64,000 bases of DNA from Patagioenas fasciata (GCF_037038585.1 NC_092520.1:1083001-1147000); one strand, 5' to 3'. Positions 42,680-54,200 are shown, numbered from the stretch's first letter. Numbers and translations: made by a program. The notes: generated by a model from the letters alone, not told the origin.

Positions 42680-45100
42680 TGTGTAGTAGCTGTTATTTTT
42701 CTTTCTAGCATGCTAGCTTTATTCCGGCATTCAGACTCGCACAACTCTGTGATGGGCTGTGTTTCATCACTATGTACTAAATTTGGCTCTTGTGTATGCA
42801 CACCAATTGAAGAACCCTGTTCTTGGGATAACAGTTGTAGCGCACCAGATGAGACACTGATAAAAGCCTTGCCCGGTCCAGCTTGCTGCAGCGGCGGGGG
42901 GCGGGTGCTGATGGGGCTCCAGCGCGCACTGACCTGTTTTGTCAGGGAGACCCAGCAGCACCGCTACCTGGCTGAGCAGTAAGTGGTTCAAAGGCGCAAT
43001 GCTAAAATCAAGATGTTGTCTTGAATAAGTGTAACTCTGATCTATCTGCATATTTGAACTTGGTATTTGGTTTTCATATCTGAGCTCAGTATTTTAATTT
43101 GCATATTTCTATTTGGTACCAGAAGAATTTTGTTTGGGGAGATAATTACAAAATGAGAACCGGTTCCACTGCTAAAATTCCACCTTGCTCCCCCTTAGGA
43201 TGCATCCTTCCGCATTAGAGTAATTGCTTATATTGTTAGCTAGTAATTTTGAGACCAGAAAAGAATTTAAATTGTTAAACTCTGCTTTGCATTGGAAAAA
43301 AATTAAAAAAAATAGACAAGCACTTAAATGGTATGATGGATGTGAACTTGGTATTGTATGAAGATGTATTTAAAAGTTGCTACAATATGAACTGATTTGG
43401 ATCTAGGAAAATGGAATAATGGATTGATGTTTAATATGCTGGTTTTTGACATCTGTAAAGTGTGAAAGGTAAATGGGGCTGAGGAATGGAACAACTGTTG
43501 AGCTAATTGGAATTGTTTATAAAACTAGCTCATTCAACCGAGGAGGTTGTCAGAGCCTCCTGCTTCATACAAGCGATTACGCCAGCTGCATGGCCTTGGT
43601 ACAGCTGAACTGCAGCAAGACAAGAAAAAAGAAAAAAAAAATAAAATGGAAAAACCTGTTTTCCTGCTGCTAAGTGGAGAAAGAGGGGCTTTACTCCCCC
43701 CGCTCTGTCTTTTATTTTCCCTGCAGTATTGTCACCCATCCTTGTTGTGGCACTGTGTTGCTTCTCGGCTTTGAATCAGGGGTTGTTGGTGCTGTTTCTT
43801 TTTGCTTCTGTCTTGTTTCTTAGGTTTTGGCACATCTGAGGAAAGAGCTCATCATTTTCCCTCCTTGCTGAAGTCAGTCTTTTCACACTGGTCAGCTTTT
43901 GGGGGTCAGAGCGCTCAGTGCTTCTCTAGGTCAGACTGGTACTGATTTGGGTGTGGAGTGGAGCCAGGCTGATTTGATGTGGAGTTCAAACTGATTTGTT
44001 TTCATGCTGAGCTGGACGTCTTGCCATCTCAGATGGGGGTGAGATGGAGGTTTTATTCCCCCTCGCACCCCTCCCCTAAGCAATGTTACTGCTAGAGACC
44101 TGTAATACTGCATGAAGGAGTCTGAGGGTGAAATTTAAAGGCATCACCAGTGGATCCATAGTCCTAATGAAGCTGGGAAATTAAACAAAAATATTATATA
44201 TATATATATGTGTGTATATATATATATGTATGTATATATAGACTCATTCTGTGGTAACTGGTTGTAAGAGACTTCTTAGTAAATTCACTGTGCTAGTTTT
44301 TGAGGTCATGGAAGAAAATGAAAGAAAAGCTGTTTTTTGAGACTAATAGAATGCCAAATTTGGAACAAAGTTTTAATACATGAATTCTTGTATTTGCCAG
44401 AAAGCCCTATACCTCTCTTGGGTCAAGATTTGTTAAGTAAATTGTAAGTTGAAATAATGTTTTCTGAGAATTCTGTTTAGTTGCATGTCCTACAAGAAGC
44501 TGCTTAGATAGTGCAGATCTATTTGTGCAAGTGAAAAATCTCCAAGGAAATTTTGAATGCTGTATTTTCACTAATATTAACAGCCAATGTCTCGATAAAG
44601 CAAACACTGCACTGATAGATCTGAAACAGGACTTCGATCCGGTAAGGGAAAACAATATCCAACAAATATGACAGCTAAAATGGAGTTAGAGATTTTGAGG
44701 AATAAATTTATGACAACCTTACAGGCTGACTGCATTCGATTGGACTTGCAGATTTGTCTGTTTATAGCTACAACATAGAAAAAACCTGTGGCTCTTGTGG
44801 GACAGTATGATGAGATTGCTAACAGACTGATATACTGATTGTTACTCTGATCAAGAAAAGCAGGGAATGAATTTAAGTCTCAATAGGCCATGATCCTTTT
44901 GTCATACATGTACCATTTGTGAAGTTTAATTTTGATTTTTTTTTTATTTGCAATCTATGTCTTTGTAAATTGCACTAGCTGGTTTTCTTAACAGCACAGC
45001 TTTTGGCATGCATAAATGTAAAATGTAAATTGCTGCAGAACTTGCAATTCTTTAACATCAGGTCATAGGCCATACTTGTATCTGGTCTGATCCTACATAC
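42680..45100 (+). other. Non-coding middle of the mosaic provirus
   Basis: Counterpart of 29,076-31,330 (minus). It holds a TA/TG microsatellite (44,193-44,240), a poly-A-rich run at 43,620-43,645 and short open stretches, one Cys-rich (42,720-42,960), none matching a known domain. RT is absent or unrecognisable. Confidence 0.5.
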
Positions 45101-45109
45101 TTGCACAGT

Positions 45110-45600
45110 TTTTTGCTGATGGTTCTGGGAAGTCTCATAAAGCTGTAGTGGTTTGGTGTGAAGATAACAATTGGCATCATTCTGTAAAAATTATTGAAGG
45201 TTCAACCCAATTAGTAGAACTTGGCGCAGCTTTACATTACTTAGAGCTTTTTAAGGAGGAACCTCTAAATTTGATTTGTGATATTGAGTACGTAGTCAAG
45301 GTCCAACGTATGTATCTGATTCTGAACTATGTTTTTGGTTTTTTTTCTTTTTTTAAACAAAAAGGGGGGAGAAGTAGGGAAAACACCACAAAACCAATTA
45401 TCAAAAGCACTGTATGTGATGAAACACTTTGCAAGTACGACCCAAAAACATGCTAAATCAGAAAGAACCTACATTAGTTGTGGTCAAATCACTAGTTAAT
45501 GGTCAATGGAAAAGGCCACATCAATTGATAACCTGGGGGAGAGGCTATGCTTGTGTCTTTACAGATCACGGACCGCAATGGTTGCCAGCATGAAATGTGA
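45110..45600 (+). pseudogene. RNase H and integrase C-terminal remnants
   Basis: FADGSGKSHKAVVVWCEDNN contains the first catalytic Asp intact. It is followed by TQLVELGAALHYLELF (Glu) and NLICDIEYVVKV (Asp), so the RNase H core residues survive although the frame ends near 45,310. At 45,480-45,590 an integrase tail-like piece (LITWGRGYACVFTDHGPQWL) overlaps the start of env in another frame. The integrase core is missing. Confidence 0.75.
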
Positions 45601-46640
45601 AATCTGTGTTATCTTCCTGACAATGATTGCTGCATCTGCTGCGCTTTGGATGCCTGCACAGACAAAGACTAACGCGGATTACTTTAGCCAACATGACTGG
45701 CCAGGACTCTATATGCCTAGCTATGGCATCTCCGGAAAACCTGTTCCACACATCTTTGGTTGGCATCCCCTGTGATAACTACAGCAGCATCACACGACTG
45801 TTTCAAAATAGTGGTTGATCCAGAGGCATTGCAACAAACTGTAATAATACCAGCATGGCACTTTGGATTAATTGCCTCCTGGAAGCAGATATTGAACCAC
45901 AGGAACTGGAATTGCTGGCATCTATGTCCATGGACGCTTGTATCAACCTGGTTTGCGAAAAGTGTCAGAACAATATACGAGAACATGAATGGATAAGACT
46001 GCAAAATGTTAATGCTACCCTTGGTGACTATAGAAATGAAACTCGATGGTGTAACACCTCACAGTAGAATCCAAGGGGTGTCATTGATAATGTGGGACAG
46101 CGACCCCAAAAACCTCCTGTATGGTGTATTCTTGATCTGTGGAGAATAGAGCCTGATCAGGAGTTCCTTCTAATGCTGTTGGAGGACCATGTAGTTTGGG
46201 ATGGTTAACTCTCTTAATGCCCAATGTATCTATGATAATAGATCACAGAAGAGCAAGACGAGAAAAATACTTTTCGCATGTATATGAGTCAAATGTGATG
46301 ATAATGTAGACTTTTGGGGATCAGGGTTAAGGGTTTTAGAACCTCATGTATCTGGTGTTGGCACAGCTAAAGCTTTAAATACTTTAGAAAAATTAGGATG
46401 CTAGTTAGTTAAGCAAACTAACAGAACTTCTAAGGCTTTAAGTGGACTTGTGTTAGATGTAGATTCTGTAAGACACGCCACATGGCAGAGTAGAGCTGCA
46501 ATAGACTTCTTGTTATTAGCATTGCTTAGTGGTTGGGGGTTTTTAGGATGGTTGCTATCAGTAGTGAAAACAGGACTGACTGTTTTGATGATTGTTGTGG
46601 TTGTGTTTCTCTGCTGCAAAGGGCCCTGCGGTGGACAATG
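45580..46640 (+). pseudogene. env remnant of the mosaic provirus
   Basis: A possible signal peptide (MKCEICVIFLTMIAASAALW) starts near 45,589, followed by broken surface-subunit frames to about 46,067. From 46,441 comes a transmembrane-subunit piece: [17 protein letters not shown], then a hydrophobic membrane anchor ([16 protein letters not shown]) just before the polypurine tract. The RHATWQ region resembles the alpharetroviral type. The Cys motif expected after DFLLLA has been lost. Stops prevent any complete protein. Confidence 0.75.
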
Positions 46641-46659
46641 AAGGCAATTTTTTTAGCAC

Positions 46660-46678
46660 AAAAACAAAAAGGGGGAAT
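46660..46678 (+). promoter_or_regulatory. Polypurine tract
   Basis: AAAACAAAAAGGGGGAAT lies immediately before the 3' LTR; this is the plus-strand primer for reverse transcription. Confidence 0.85.
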
Positions 46679-47011
46679 TGTGGGGGACTACGGTGGGTCC
46701 GTGGATTCCCTGACGGAGGACATGGGAACAGAAATTAGCCTTGAAGATATGAAGGCCTACCCATGAAAAAGATGGGAGTAAAGGAGTATCCGGAGATATT
46801 AAGGATGTACCCGTGAGAGAGAAGGGAGTAGAAGAGTAACACTGATGATAGCAAAATTAGCCAATGAGATATTACTGCTGTAACTTGTAACCAATAGTGA
46901 AGAGACACATGAGTTGGTAAAACTGTATTGCACTTGTGGCAATAAATGGCATCTACTACTTTCATCCTGGAAGAACTTGGTCAATGTCGTTTGTCCGTCT
47001 CAACCACGACA
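46679..47011 (+). mobile_element. 3' LTR of the mosaic provirus
   Basis: 333 bp. It matches the 5' LTR except for about 10 substitutions and a 5-bp deletion that removes the TATA box (AAACTGTATTGCAC versus AAACTGTATAAAAATGCAC). Confidence 0.92.
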
Positions 47012-47017
47012 TGTCTG

Positions 47018-47440
47018 TCCCAGCTCTGCCCCAGCTCCATCCTGACTCTGTCACCAGCCGTCAGATCGCGAGTCTCAAAATACGAAGCATGATGCTGATG
47101 GCATGGAAGATCCTTATTGATCATTCTGGATGTCCACTGTATGGGAATATAGCAGAAGAATGGGGAACCTCACATAGGCCTGTGAGAACCTCTCGACAAC
47201 TTATCACTATGGCTGAGATTCCTGCTATGTTGTGAGAAAGAGCGGGGGGCTGCACCTGCCTGGAACCTTGAAATACAGGCGAGCTCGGCAGGCCCAGGGA
47301 TCTTCTCCCAGGGCTGAACTGAGCAGCGCCTGCGTCCCCGCTTGTGTTACCTCTGCGGGGGAGTTCAGGTGCTACTTCGGAGATCCCCCGGTCGAGAGGG
47401 AACTAAAAGAAAACTTGCTCTTTGCAAATGCATTTGTGGC
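47018..47440. other. Shared 3' flank of unit 3, right part
   Basis: Continuation of the duplicated flank (matches 22,800-23,340 with an internal deletion of about 100 bases near 47,165). It ends at TTTGTGGCCTC, where unit 2 abuts a CR1 and unit 3 a hAT relic. Confidence 0.75.
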
Positions 47441-48342
47441 CTCTGGCTCTTCCTGCGACGTGCCTGCACTTGTGCACACACCATCAGAGCTTCTTGATGG
47501 ATAACGCAACGATACGTTATCAGAGGTGTGTCACAGTTCCTTTTTTGCATTTTCTCCTTCATTAGTCCAACCAAGGCTGTTATTTCTCCACACATTGCAG
47601 ATCCGGCATCAGTCGTTAGCCCCAGGAGCTGTTCCCAGGAAAATTTATGATTACTTATGGTCTTCTCCACCACATCAATTATATCCTTCCCTGTTGTCTT
47701 CCTGTGAATGGCAATTACATCCAAGAGCTCCCCGGTGACAGACAAGTCTGCCTTGACAGCTCTTATACAAACGGATAGATGCGCTGTGTCTGCGTTGTCT
47801 CTGCTTTCATCAACGGCGAATGAAAAAGCCAGATCACTGCACGCCTCTTCGGCCAGCTGTGTCGTCAGACTTCCTGCCTGTTCCTTAGCACGCTTTGCCA
47901 TGGTGTTTCTTGACAAACTGACACTTGCAAAAGTGTGTATTTGATCGGGGCACTCCTGCTCACACACCTTTAGCGTGCACTGCTTCAAAAACGCACCCTC
48001 TGGAAAGCACTTGGGAGCTCGAGCAGTTTCTTCGGCCACAATCCCGCTAGCTTTCACTGCCACAGCATTTTTGGCTACAGCTCTGGTCATCATGTTCTGC
48101 TGTGATTGCAGTCTGCCTTGCAATTCTTGCACCAGTTGTTGTTGTTGAAGGCTAAATTTAGCATAGTTAGTTCCATGTTAGGTCTCCAAAAGCTGATGTG
48201 CATTGGACTCCTTTATCACCAACACTGTCTCATAACACTAAAGACATAGTGTTTTTTCCCCTTGAAACACAAACACACATTTGCTTTCCCATCTATCATT
48301 AACCTGCCTTCCTTCGGCATCAATTTTTCTCTTATTGGACAT
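47441..48342 (-). pseudogene. hAT-superfamily transposase relic, GTF2IRD2/Charlie8-like
   Basis: Read from ATG at 48,342 on the minus strand: MSNKRKIDAEGRQVNDRW, a BED-finger-like block with CYETVLVIKES (frame broken by stops), then a 255-codon open frame with [79 protein letters not shown] and [10 protein letters not shown]. This order matches the hAT transposase-derived part of GTF2IRD2 and Charlie8-type elements. The Asp in AVDES and in TTDAG fit catalytic positions of the hAT core. The C-terminal half is missing after HQEAL, so it is non-functional as a transposase. Confidence 0.82.
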
Positions 48343-48811
48343 TTTGGGGTTCAGATTGTTCTACCAAAGAAGGTATGGTGCGCCACTGAAGTAAAAGACC
48401 AAGATGCCCTTTAGGACCAGGATAAATAATATTCAGGTACTTCACACAGGTACTTTTACAGGTACTTTTAAACATAAGGTGTAATTGCAAAAGTTTATCT
48501 GTCTAATTTATTTAAAAATTAGATGTTTGCCCAGTTGATAGAAAGGCTTTCCTGCTATTGCCCACCCACTCCCCCTGCATAACTGTCTGTCTTTTCTTTC
48601 AATGGCCCAAGACAATTACTCGTGTCCCCCATCAGTCTCACCTCTTATTCTTCTTACACTCTCCTGTAGCTGCAGACACAGCTCCCGCCGTTCTGCTCCT
48701 GCAGCACAAAGCGTGTCACACGCTGCCCAGGACACGCTGCTCGCGTTGGCAGGAGCCTGGGGACGAGGAGCTCGGCACTGCCGCCGGGTGGAAAAAAGTG
48801 CCAGGCCGGAT
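48343..48811. other. No gene recognised
   Basis: Mixed sequence between the hAT relic and an LTR; no terminal inverted repeat was identified and no domain is seen. Confidence 0.4.
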
Positions 48812-49377
48812 TGTCCTGGTTTGGTAAAAAAAAAGACCAGTTTCTCTTTCAGTGAATTTTCCTTTCAGCTCAGTTCTTCTAAGTAACTGCAGTTTTATTA
48901 TGTTGACTGCATGTTTTTTCAGGCACAGTTTGCTCCGGAGCCGATAACGGTAGCAATGGTATGCAGAAGAGATCCAGGTTTAGAGTGATTGCTATGGCAG
49001 GCAAGGTTACTGGTGAATTTTGCATGTCCCATAAGTGAGAGGGGCGTATTTGCAAGGAGGGGCAGACAGAACAGGTGACCAAAACTGACCAACTAAGTAT
49101 TCCATCCCATACACATCATACACTGTATAAAAGTGGGAGATCACGAGGGTCTCGATCTCTTTGACCATGACCGGAATCTGAAGAGGACCCTGCCTGTCGT
49201 ACCTGCGATCCAAGGCCCGGTTCCAGACGCTGTGTCCCTCAATCCAGTTCCGGTTTGCTGCAGAGTCCAGCCCAGGACATCTGGGTGCTGCCCTGCAGCT
49301 GCTGGAGCAACGCCAGCTCCGCCGGGCAACGCTGCCCTACCCGGGAATTCAAAGATTGGGTTTGTATATTTTGTGTG
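48812..49377 (+). mobile_element. ERVL-type LTR, 3'-truncated
   Basis: Starts TGTCCTGGTTTGGTAAAA and shares the TGACCAAAACTGACCAACT, TATAAAAGTGGGAGATCACG and GATTGGGTTTGTATATT blocks with the LTRs at 5726 and 6897 (reverse). It ends abruptly in TTTTGTGTGACCCC, where a minus-strand ERV begins. Confidence 0.8.
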
Positions 49378-49384
49378 ACCCCTT

Positions 49385-50780
49385 GGGGGTCCATTCATCT
49401 TTTCCCCACTTTTGGCCAGTGTCACTTCTTAGAGCAGTATCAAGCTTACCAATGGATCTCTTACTTCATGTTTGATCATCACAGAGCTGGACACTCAGAT
49501 CGTTATCATTAGCTCCAGGGAGCAGGAAAATCACGGGACAGATTACTCTTACATAACATTCCCCAGTCCACGTTGCTGCTAATGAATTGTATGCATATTG
49601 GCCACAAATCTAATAATGACCATTTAAGGCTCAGGTACCGTTCTCAAACAAGACCTGTGGGGATTAACGGGTTCTGCAGGTAAGTTGAGTTGGCCCCTCC
49701 TAATGGAGTGGATTGTGGTATGGTCCAATTTTGGGCAAAATCTGTGGCTTTGGAAAGCCAAGCACCCATCTCAGATTTCCATTTACCTTTTTGCTAATCT
49801 TATATTTCCACCCATAAATTGCAGTCTGCTCAAATGAGGACCAATAAGAGGCGCCCTGAGCCCCTTGCTCTGTCTCAAATGTAGGGGAGCTCTTCTAAAG
49901 GGTGCCGGCACTGCTCCCAGGCAGAGATGCAGGTGCGGCAGCTCTCTCCAGTAACCAGCCAGCCTCTGGCTTGGGCTTCTCAGTAAAGATCTTTAGCCCC
50001 AGTGTGTCCCCTTTTGGGGTCTAATCATTCTAATAACCTTTCCCAATCTTCTGACTCAGGGTCGTTCCATAGGGGAGCAAGTCTGGCCGACTCATCTGCT
50101 TTGCTGTTCCATCGGCTGGCAGGAGTCTCATTCTTCTGATGGGAAGTGACCCAAGCCACTGCAAAATTTCCCTCTTTCCCAATGGTTACTGTTTCTTGCC
50201 ATTTTTCTCTCTGCCATACAGGTACCCGATTGACCTCCCACCCGTTTTGCTCCCGGAACAGGAGCCATTCAGTGCACCCCTTAAAGACAGTAAAAGAATC
50301 AGCAGAGATGCAGACAGGAGAGATTGCACTTCATGTTTGAAAACATTCCAAGCTGTTACCAGCTCTTCCACCTGGGTGCTACCCTCCCCCTCTGATTATT
50401 TTTCATTGGTTTCTATCTGTATTTTTATTTCCATGTTTTGGCCTCTCATTTGACAGAGCCATCAGTGAGCCAAACATTTTGTAACTCCTCTGAAAACGGG
50501 GAGGTGACCTGCACCACAGGGGAGATAGTGTCCCCTGGCATTTTCAGGAATCATTGGAAATCGTACTGCCTGTCTCTCACGACAGGACAGGAATGATACC
50601 AGTTCCTAGGAACATGAGGAGGTGTGTAGAGTCACGGGAAGTTGGTCCTCATACGTCCTAAATGCTTCTTGAGTGGATCTTTGGTGGTACTGCAGGAAGA
50701 CGACACTTCACTCCATTTTACTCCCCACTGGGAAGATACCTGTGACATTGTTTCATTGGCAATGCCTTCTACCCTGGCAT
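49385..50780 (-). pseudogene. Gammaretrovirus-like pol-env remnant, minus strand
   Basis: Two blocks. 49,840-50,520 (minus) is an RNase H region nearly identical to 58,490-59,165; the readable frame contains MEELVTAWNVFKHE, with further RNase H sequence in other frames. 49,385-49,790 (minus) is the env region shared with 15,000-15,400, including WTGE and FLLPG motifs. The integrase between them is deleted. A possible further pol part extends to about 50,780. The junction near 49,822 preserves the unoccupied target of the solo LTR at 15,410. Confidence 0.7.
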
Positions 50781-50999
50781 TTAAACACGGTGATTAATCA
50801 GAGCAACTGAAAAAGCTTGGGGTTTTCCTTTGACGACAGAGTTTACCTCAATTCATTTGGGCTCCCCAGAGTGGTCCCCAGTAAACAGAAAGCAAGAAAT
50901 CAAGTAGCTGCAGGTTTTGAGTCCTTTTTGTTTTGGTGGGTAACTATAAACACGAATGTTGACTGGATAAATTATATTTATTATAACCAAGAATAATTT

Positions 51000-51543
51000 A
51001 TAAATTATACTAAACAAGCAGTTGAAGGAATCGCTGAAGAATTAGATGCTACTAGTAGAATGACATGGGAAAATAGGATGGTCCTAGATATGATGCTGGC
51101 AGACAGAGGTGGTGCATGTGTAATGTTAGGAGATAGGTGTTGTACCTTTATCCCAAGCAATACTGCCCCCGACGGCACTATAACCAGAGCATTGCAAGGA
51201 CTCTACGACTTTAGCAGAAGAATTGGCTGAGAATTCAGGAACAGATAGTTCACTCACGGGATGGTTAGAATCCTTGTTTGGAAAATGGAAAGAAATGATA
51301 GTATCTATCTTTACTTCTTTAATCGTAGTAGCAGGAGCACTAATTTCTACAGCATGCTGCATCATTCCGTGTGTCCGAGGACTCGTTCAACGTCTTATTG
51401 AGACAGCTCTATCCAAGCAACTGCCTTCAGGGCCACTGCCGTGCTCCGATAAAATGATACTGCTAAAAGAACAAGAAGAAAGAAGCAATGCTCGATGTAT
51501 AACTCCCGGAGAAAAATGTGAAATTACGTTGTCCCAGCTTTAA
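51000..51543 (+). pseudogene. Class I env transmembrane-subunit remnant
   Basis: Plus-strand frames show a heptad-like helical stretch, the disulfide-type motif CVMLGDRCC (Cys-X6-Cys-Cys) near 51,115-51,142, GWLESLFGKW, and a hydrophobic anchor (SLIVVAGALISTACC, about 51,318-51,362) followed by a cytoplasmic tail ending at TAA 51,541. The Cys-X6-Cys-Cys pattern is that of gamma- and filovirus-type fusion subunits. A frame break occurs near 51,190-51,225. The LTR at 51,611 follows at the expected distance. Confidence 0.78.
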
Positions 51544-51610
51544 GCCACCTACTAGACTGTATCATAAGATAATGCAAAACCAACAAAAGTAAAAAGAAGA
51601 GGAGGAAAAT

Positions 51611-52117
51611 TGTAAGGATCTGTTGTTTTTAGATAACTGAGGACCTGGCGCCTGACCCCAGCAGGGAGGAAGGACCGAGAGACATCGGACCACGAATCCA
51701 AAATGTAAAACACAGTCTCTTCCCGGAATATATACTGATACCTGTATACATACTAATGCCTGTATTTACAAGTTAATTTAAGTGGGAGGACTGAGAGACA
51801 TAGGACTATGAATCCTTAATGTAAAATACAGTCTTTTCCCGGAATATATATTGATACCTGTATTTACAATTTAATTTAGGGGGAAGGGTATGGTATGTAA
51901 ATTGAGGCAAGCGTCCGGATAGTTGGTAAACCCTGAAGTTTGCAGCCAGCGGGGAACAGGGGAGGGAAATTGTGGCTGGGATTTTGGGGCAATACAAGCA
52001 GGAGCTTTTTGCCCTATTAGCTGTGCCTGTCTTTATGTAGAACACCCAGTCTTGCAAAATCATTATTAAAATATGCTGTCTGGGCCTATTATATTTGCAA
52101 AAGAATTGTTTCCTACA
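51611..52117 (+). mobile_element. Class I LTR (507 bp)
   Basis: Begins TGTAAGGATCTGTTG just after a purine-rich AGAAGAGGAGGAAAAT tract and ends TTTCCTACA. It contains a direct repeat of about 100 bases (ACTGAGAGACATAGGA, and CCCGGAATATATATTGATACC in two versions, 51,680-51,870). A TTAAAATATG stretch near 52,065 may serve the poly(A) role. It sits between env (left) and a gag leader (right). Confidence 0.75.
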
Positions 52118-52121
52118 GATC

Positions 52122-52139
52122 TGGGGGCTCAACCAGGAG
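52122..52139 (+). promoter_or_regulatory. Primer binding site, tRNA-Pro-like
   Basis: TGGGGGCTCAACCAGGAG, four bases after the LTR. The first nine bases match a tRNA-Pro site and the rest has diverged or pairs with a different tRNA. Confidence 0.5.
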
Positions 52140-54200
52140 AGACATCGTCATCTCGGGGGTCCCTATCGCCGAAGGACAGGAAAGGGCACCCCATTGATTT
52201 CAACGGTCCTGTGGATCATCAGTGGGGACTTCAGGAGACACCGACAGAAATCCTGAGGCTGTATTGGAAACAGCGGATCCCTGCAAACCATAGGGGAAAG
52301 GGGAAAGGAAAATGTGGTAGGCACAATACAAACGACCAGAGAATTCTGTGCACAGACCAAGGTAAGAAAGTAGACTTGGTGGTCGGGGGCAATCTGAGAG
52401 GGGAGGTGAGACGGAAGGAGAAGCCTCGGGACTCAGAATGGGAAATGTAAAGGAAAAATGATAACATTCCACCGTACAGTACTTTAGGGAGGGTGTTAAG
52501 CTACTGGGGAAATGTGCCATGTACAAAAACGGAAGGATGAATAAAAAATGATAAAGTATGGTGTTTTGTCTGGACAAAAGAGCCCATAAGAGAGCGGAAG
52601 GTATTCTGGCCACAATACGCATCTGATGAAGACTGGCTATGCCAGGATCTAAATTGGTACATAACAAAACTGTAAGGGATTTAAATCTTCCTCCATACCA
52701 GGGTGGGTTCCAGTTCCTCCCTTGCTGCAGCATGTTTATGAGTGCAAAGTGTGTGGCCTGATCAGTGTAAAGTGCACTCAAGAGGGGGTTCAAGTCTCTC
52801 TTGAGAATGGGAAAATATCCTTTAGACATAAACCATTGCCCAAGTCTGAGACTGGGACTGGATCCAGCCACGCCTAAACTCCTCTCTGAAAGAGTCTGGA
52901 AAGCAAGGGGGTCCTTTCTGAACCTCGTGAACTCAACGGGATGGGAAATAAAACTCGGCATAGAGAAGGGGACGCCCTTGGCCGAGGTATTGCAAAATTG
53001 GGAAAATATTTATGGAACAGCAAGGTTGTCAAGAAAAGCATGCAATGACCTTATATTGGGAAGACTGGCAAATTGTAACTAAAAATCACCTAGAAAACAG
53101 ATGTCCTGGACAAATGAATTACTGGTATGTATAGAATGACTGGGAATATGACCACCATAAAGAGGACGTTTGAAAACAAGTATAGGAACCTCGAGAGAGA
53201 ATTTTAGCTACAGCTGTGAGCAATTTACCTGGGGCACTTGCAGAGCTGGTCTCTGCAACACCCTGCGCTCTGCTCTCTGTATCACCCATTGATCCCCTCC
53301 CCAGCTGTCTTTGCTGTCCTCACCGCTTTTGCTGGGCTTTACCCTGGGATTGCTTAAGTGATTTTGCAGCGCAGCCAGCAGCAGATGTGTGTGTGTGTGT
53401 GTGGGTGTGTGTGTGTGTGTCTGTGTGTCTAGGGGAAGAAGCGTGAGTGGGGGGATGTACCTGTGAATGCCCTCCAGTGTTACATGGATGCACCATCACC
53501 CCTGGCACCTGGGGATTCGATTATGTGAGGAAATCGAACTCTTAAGTTAAGGGAAGACGGGGATCGATGTGCATCATTATTTTCTAATTTTCTATTTTTT
53601 TTTTTTTGGGGGGGGCGGGGTTTATAATCCATCCTGAGACGATGTTAACCTGTTATTGAGAGAGCTGCTCTGTCCAGAAAGATCATTTAAATGAATGTGG
53701 AATTAACCCTACAGACAGGGGGAAACTGGACTGCTGGGCCGCCAGCTGATTCTAATTGAGATTATAATAATCAACCAAATGGAGATAATTGCCAAGTAGA
53801 GGTTAAAAATCTGATAAGAGCTTTTGGTCTTTGAGGAGATAAGAGTAAATGGAACTGAAGCACAGGAACAGACGCCGACCAAGAAAGATTTTTGGAAGGG
53901 TTTGTAATGAACTGATAGCAAGTGTGTTTGTGGATCTAGGGAAGTATTTCAGAGAGCGTGTGCCAAGGTGGCAGGAAGAAATTGCAAAAATTCTGAGTGT
54001 GGTCGTGTTTGTGTATGATAGTTGTAAAGAGAAGCAAAACGATGAAGCAGATTGATTTGTTAGCAGCAGCTAGGAATTTGCAAGTGAAAGATAAAGATTG
54101 GAAGGGAAAAAAAACAGGGAGGATTTAGACCAAAGTCTAAAGGTGATAAAAGTGAGAGAACGAGAGACAATGGAATGCTATTGTTGTGAAATCTGAGATA
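52140..54200 (+). pseudogene. Class I gag remnant
   Basis: Leader to about 52,437, then ATGGGAAATGTAAAGG (MGNVKEK, Gly2 for myristoylation) with a stop two codons later. Shifted frames continue with PPYSTLGRVLSYWGNVPCTK and DEDWLCQDLNWYIT, matrix-like. 52,801-53,082 is an open stretch including AEVLQNWENIYGTARLSRK, perhaps capsid. Around 54,050-54,190 a Lys-rich piece (ARNLQVKDKDWKGKK) and a Cys-rich ECYCCE suggest nucleocapsid. Bases 53,216-53,450 include unrelated low-complexity sequence. Everything is broken by stops. Confidence 0.6.
53385..53430. repeat. GT dinucleotide microsatellite
   Basis: About 45 bases of interrupted GT repeats (GTGTGTGT with GTGG and CTGT interruptions). Confidence 0.95.

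Larger units (their letters stand above)
40186..47011 (+). mobile_element. Alpharetrovirus-like mosaic provirus (6826 bp), TSD TGTCTG
   Basis: Bounded by LTRs of 338 and 333 bp and by identical 6-bp repeats TGTCTG (40,180-40,185 and 47,012-47,017). Contents in order: tRNA-Trp primer site, Pro-rich gag, capsid piece, matrix-like gag, non-coding middle, RNase H, integrase tail, env, polypurine tract. By eye the LTRs differ at about 10 substitutions plus one 5-bp indel, about 3%. No protein is intact. The unit 2 flank at 22,790 is the unoccupied site, so insertion followed duplication of the units or is specific to this copy. Confidence 0.9.

Noticed and set aside
48558-48886. Two overlapping open frames before the LTR at 48,812
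   Set aside because: They run into the LTR start and show no domain.
52200-52961. 253-codon minus-strand frame opposite class I gag
   Set aside because: No domain, no second copy to test, and the plus strand has clear gag motifs.
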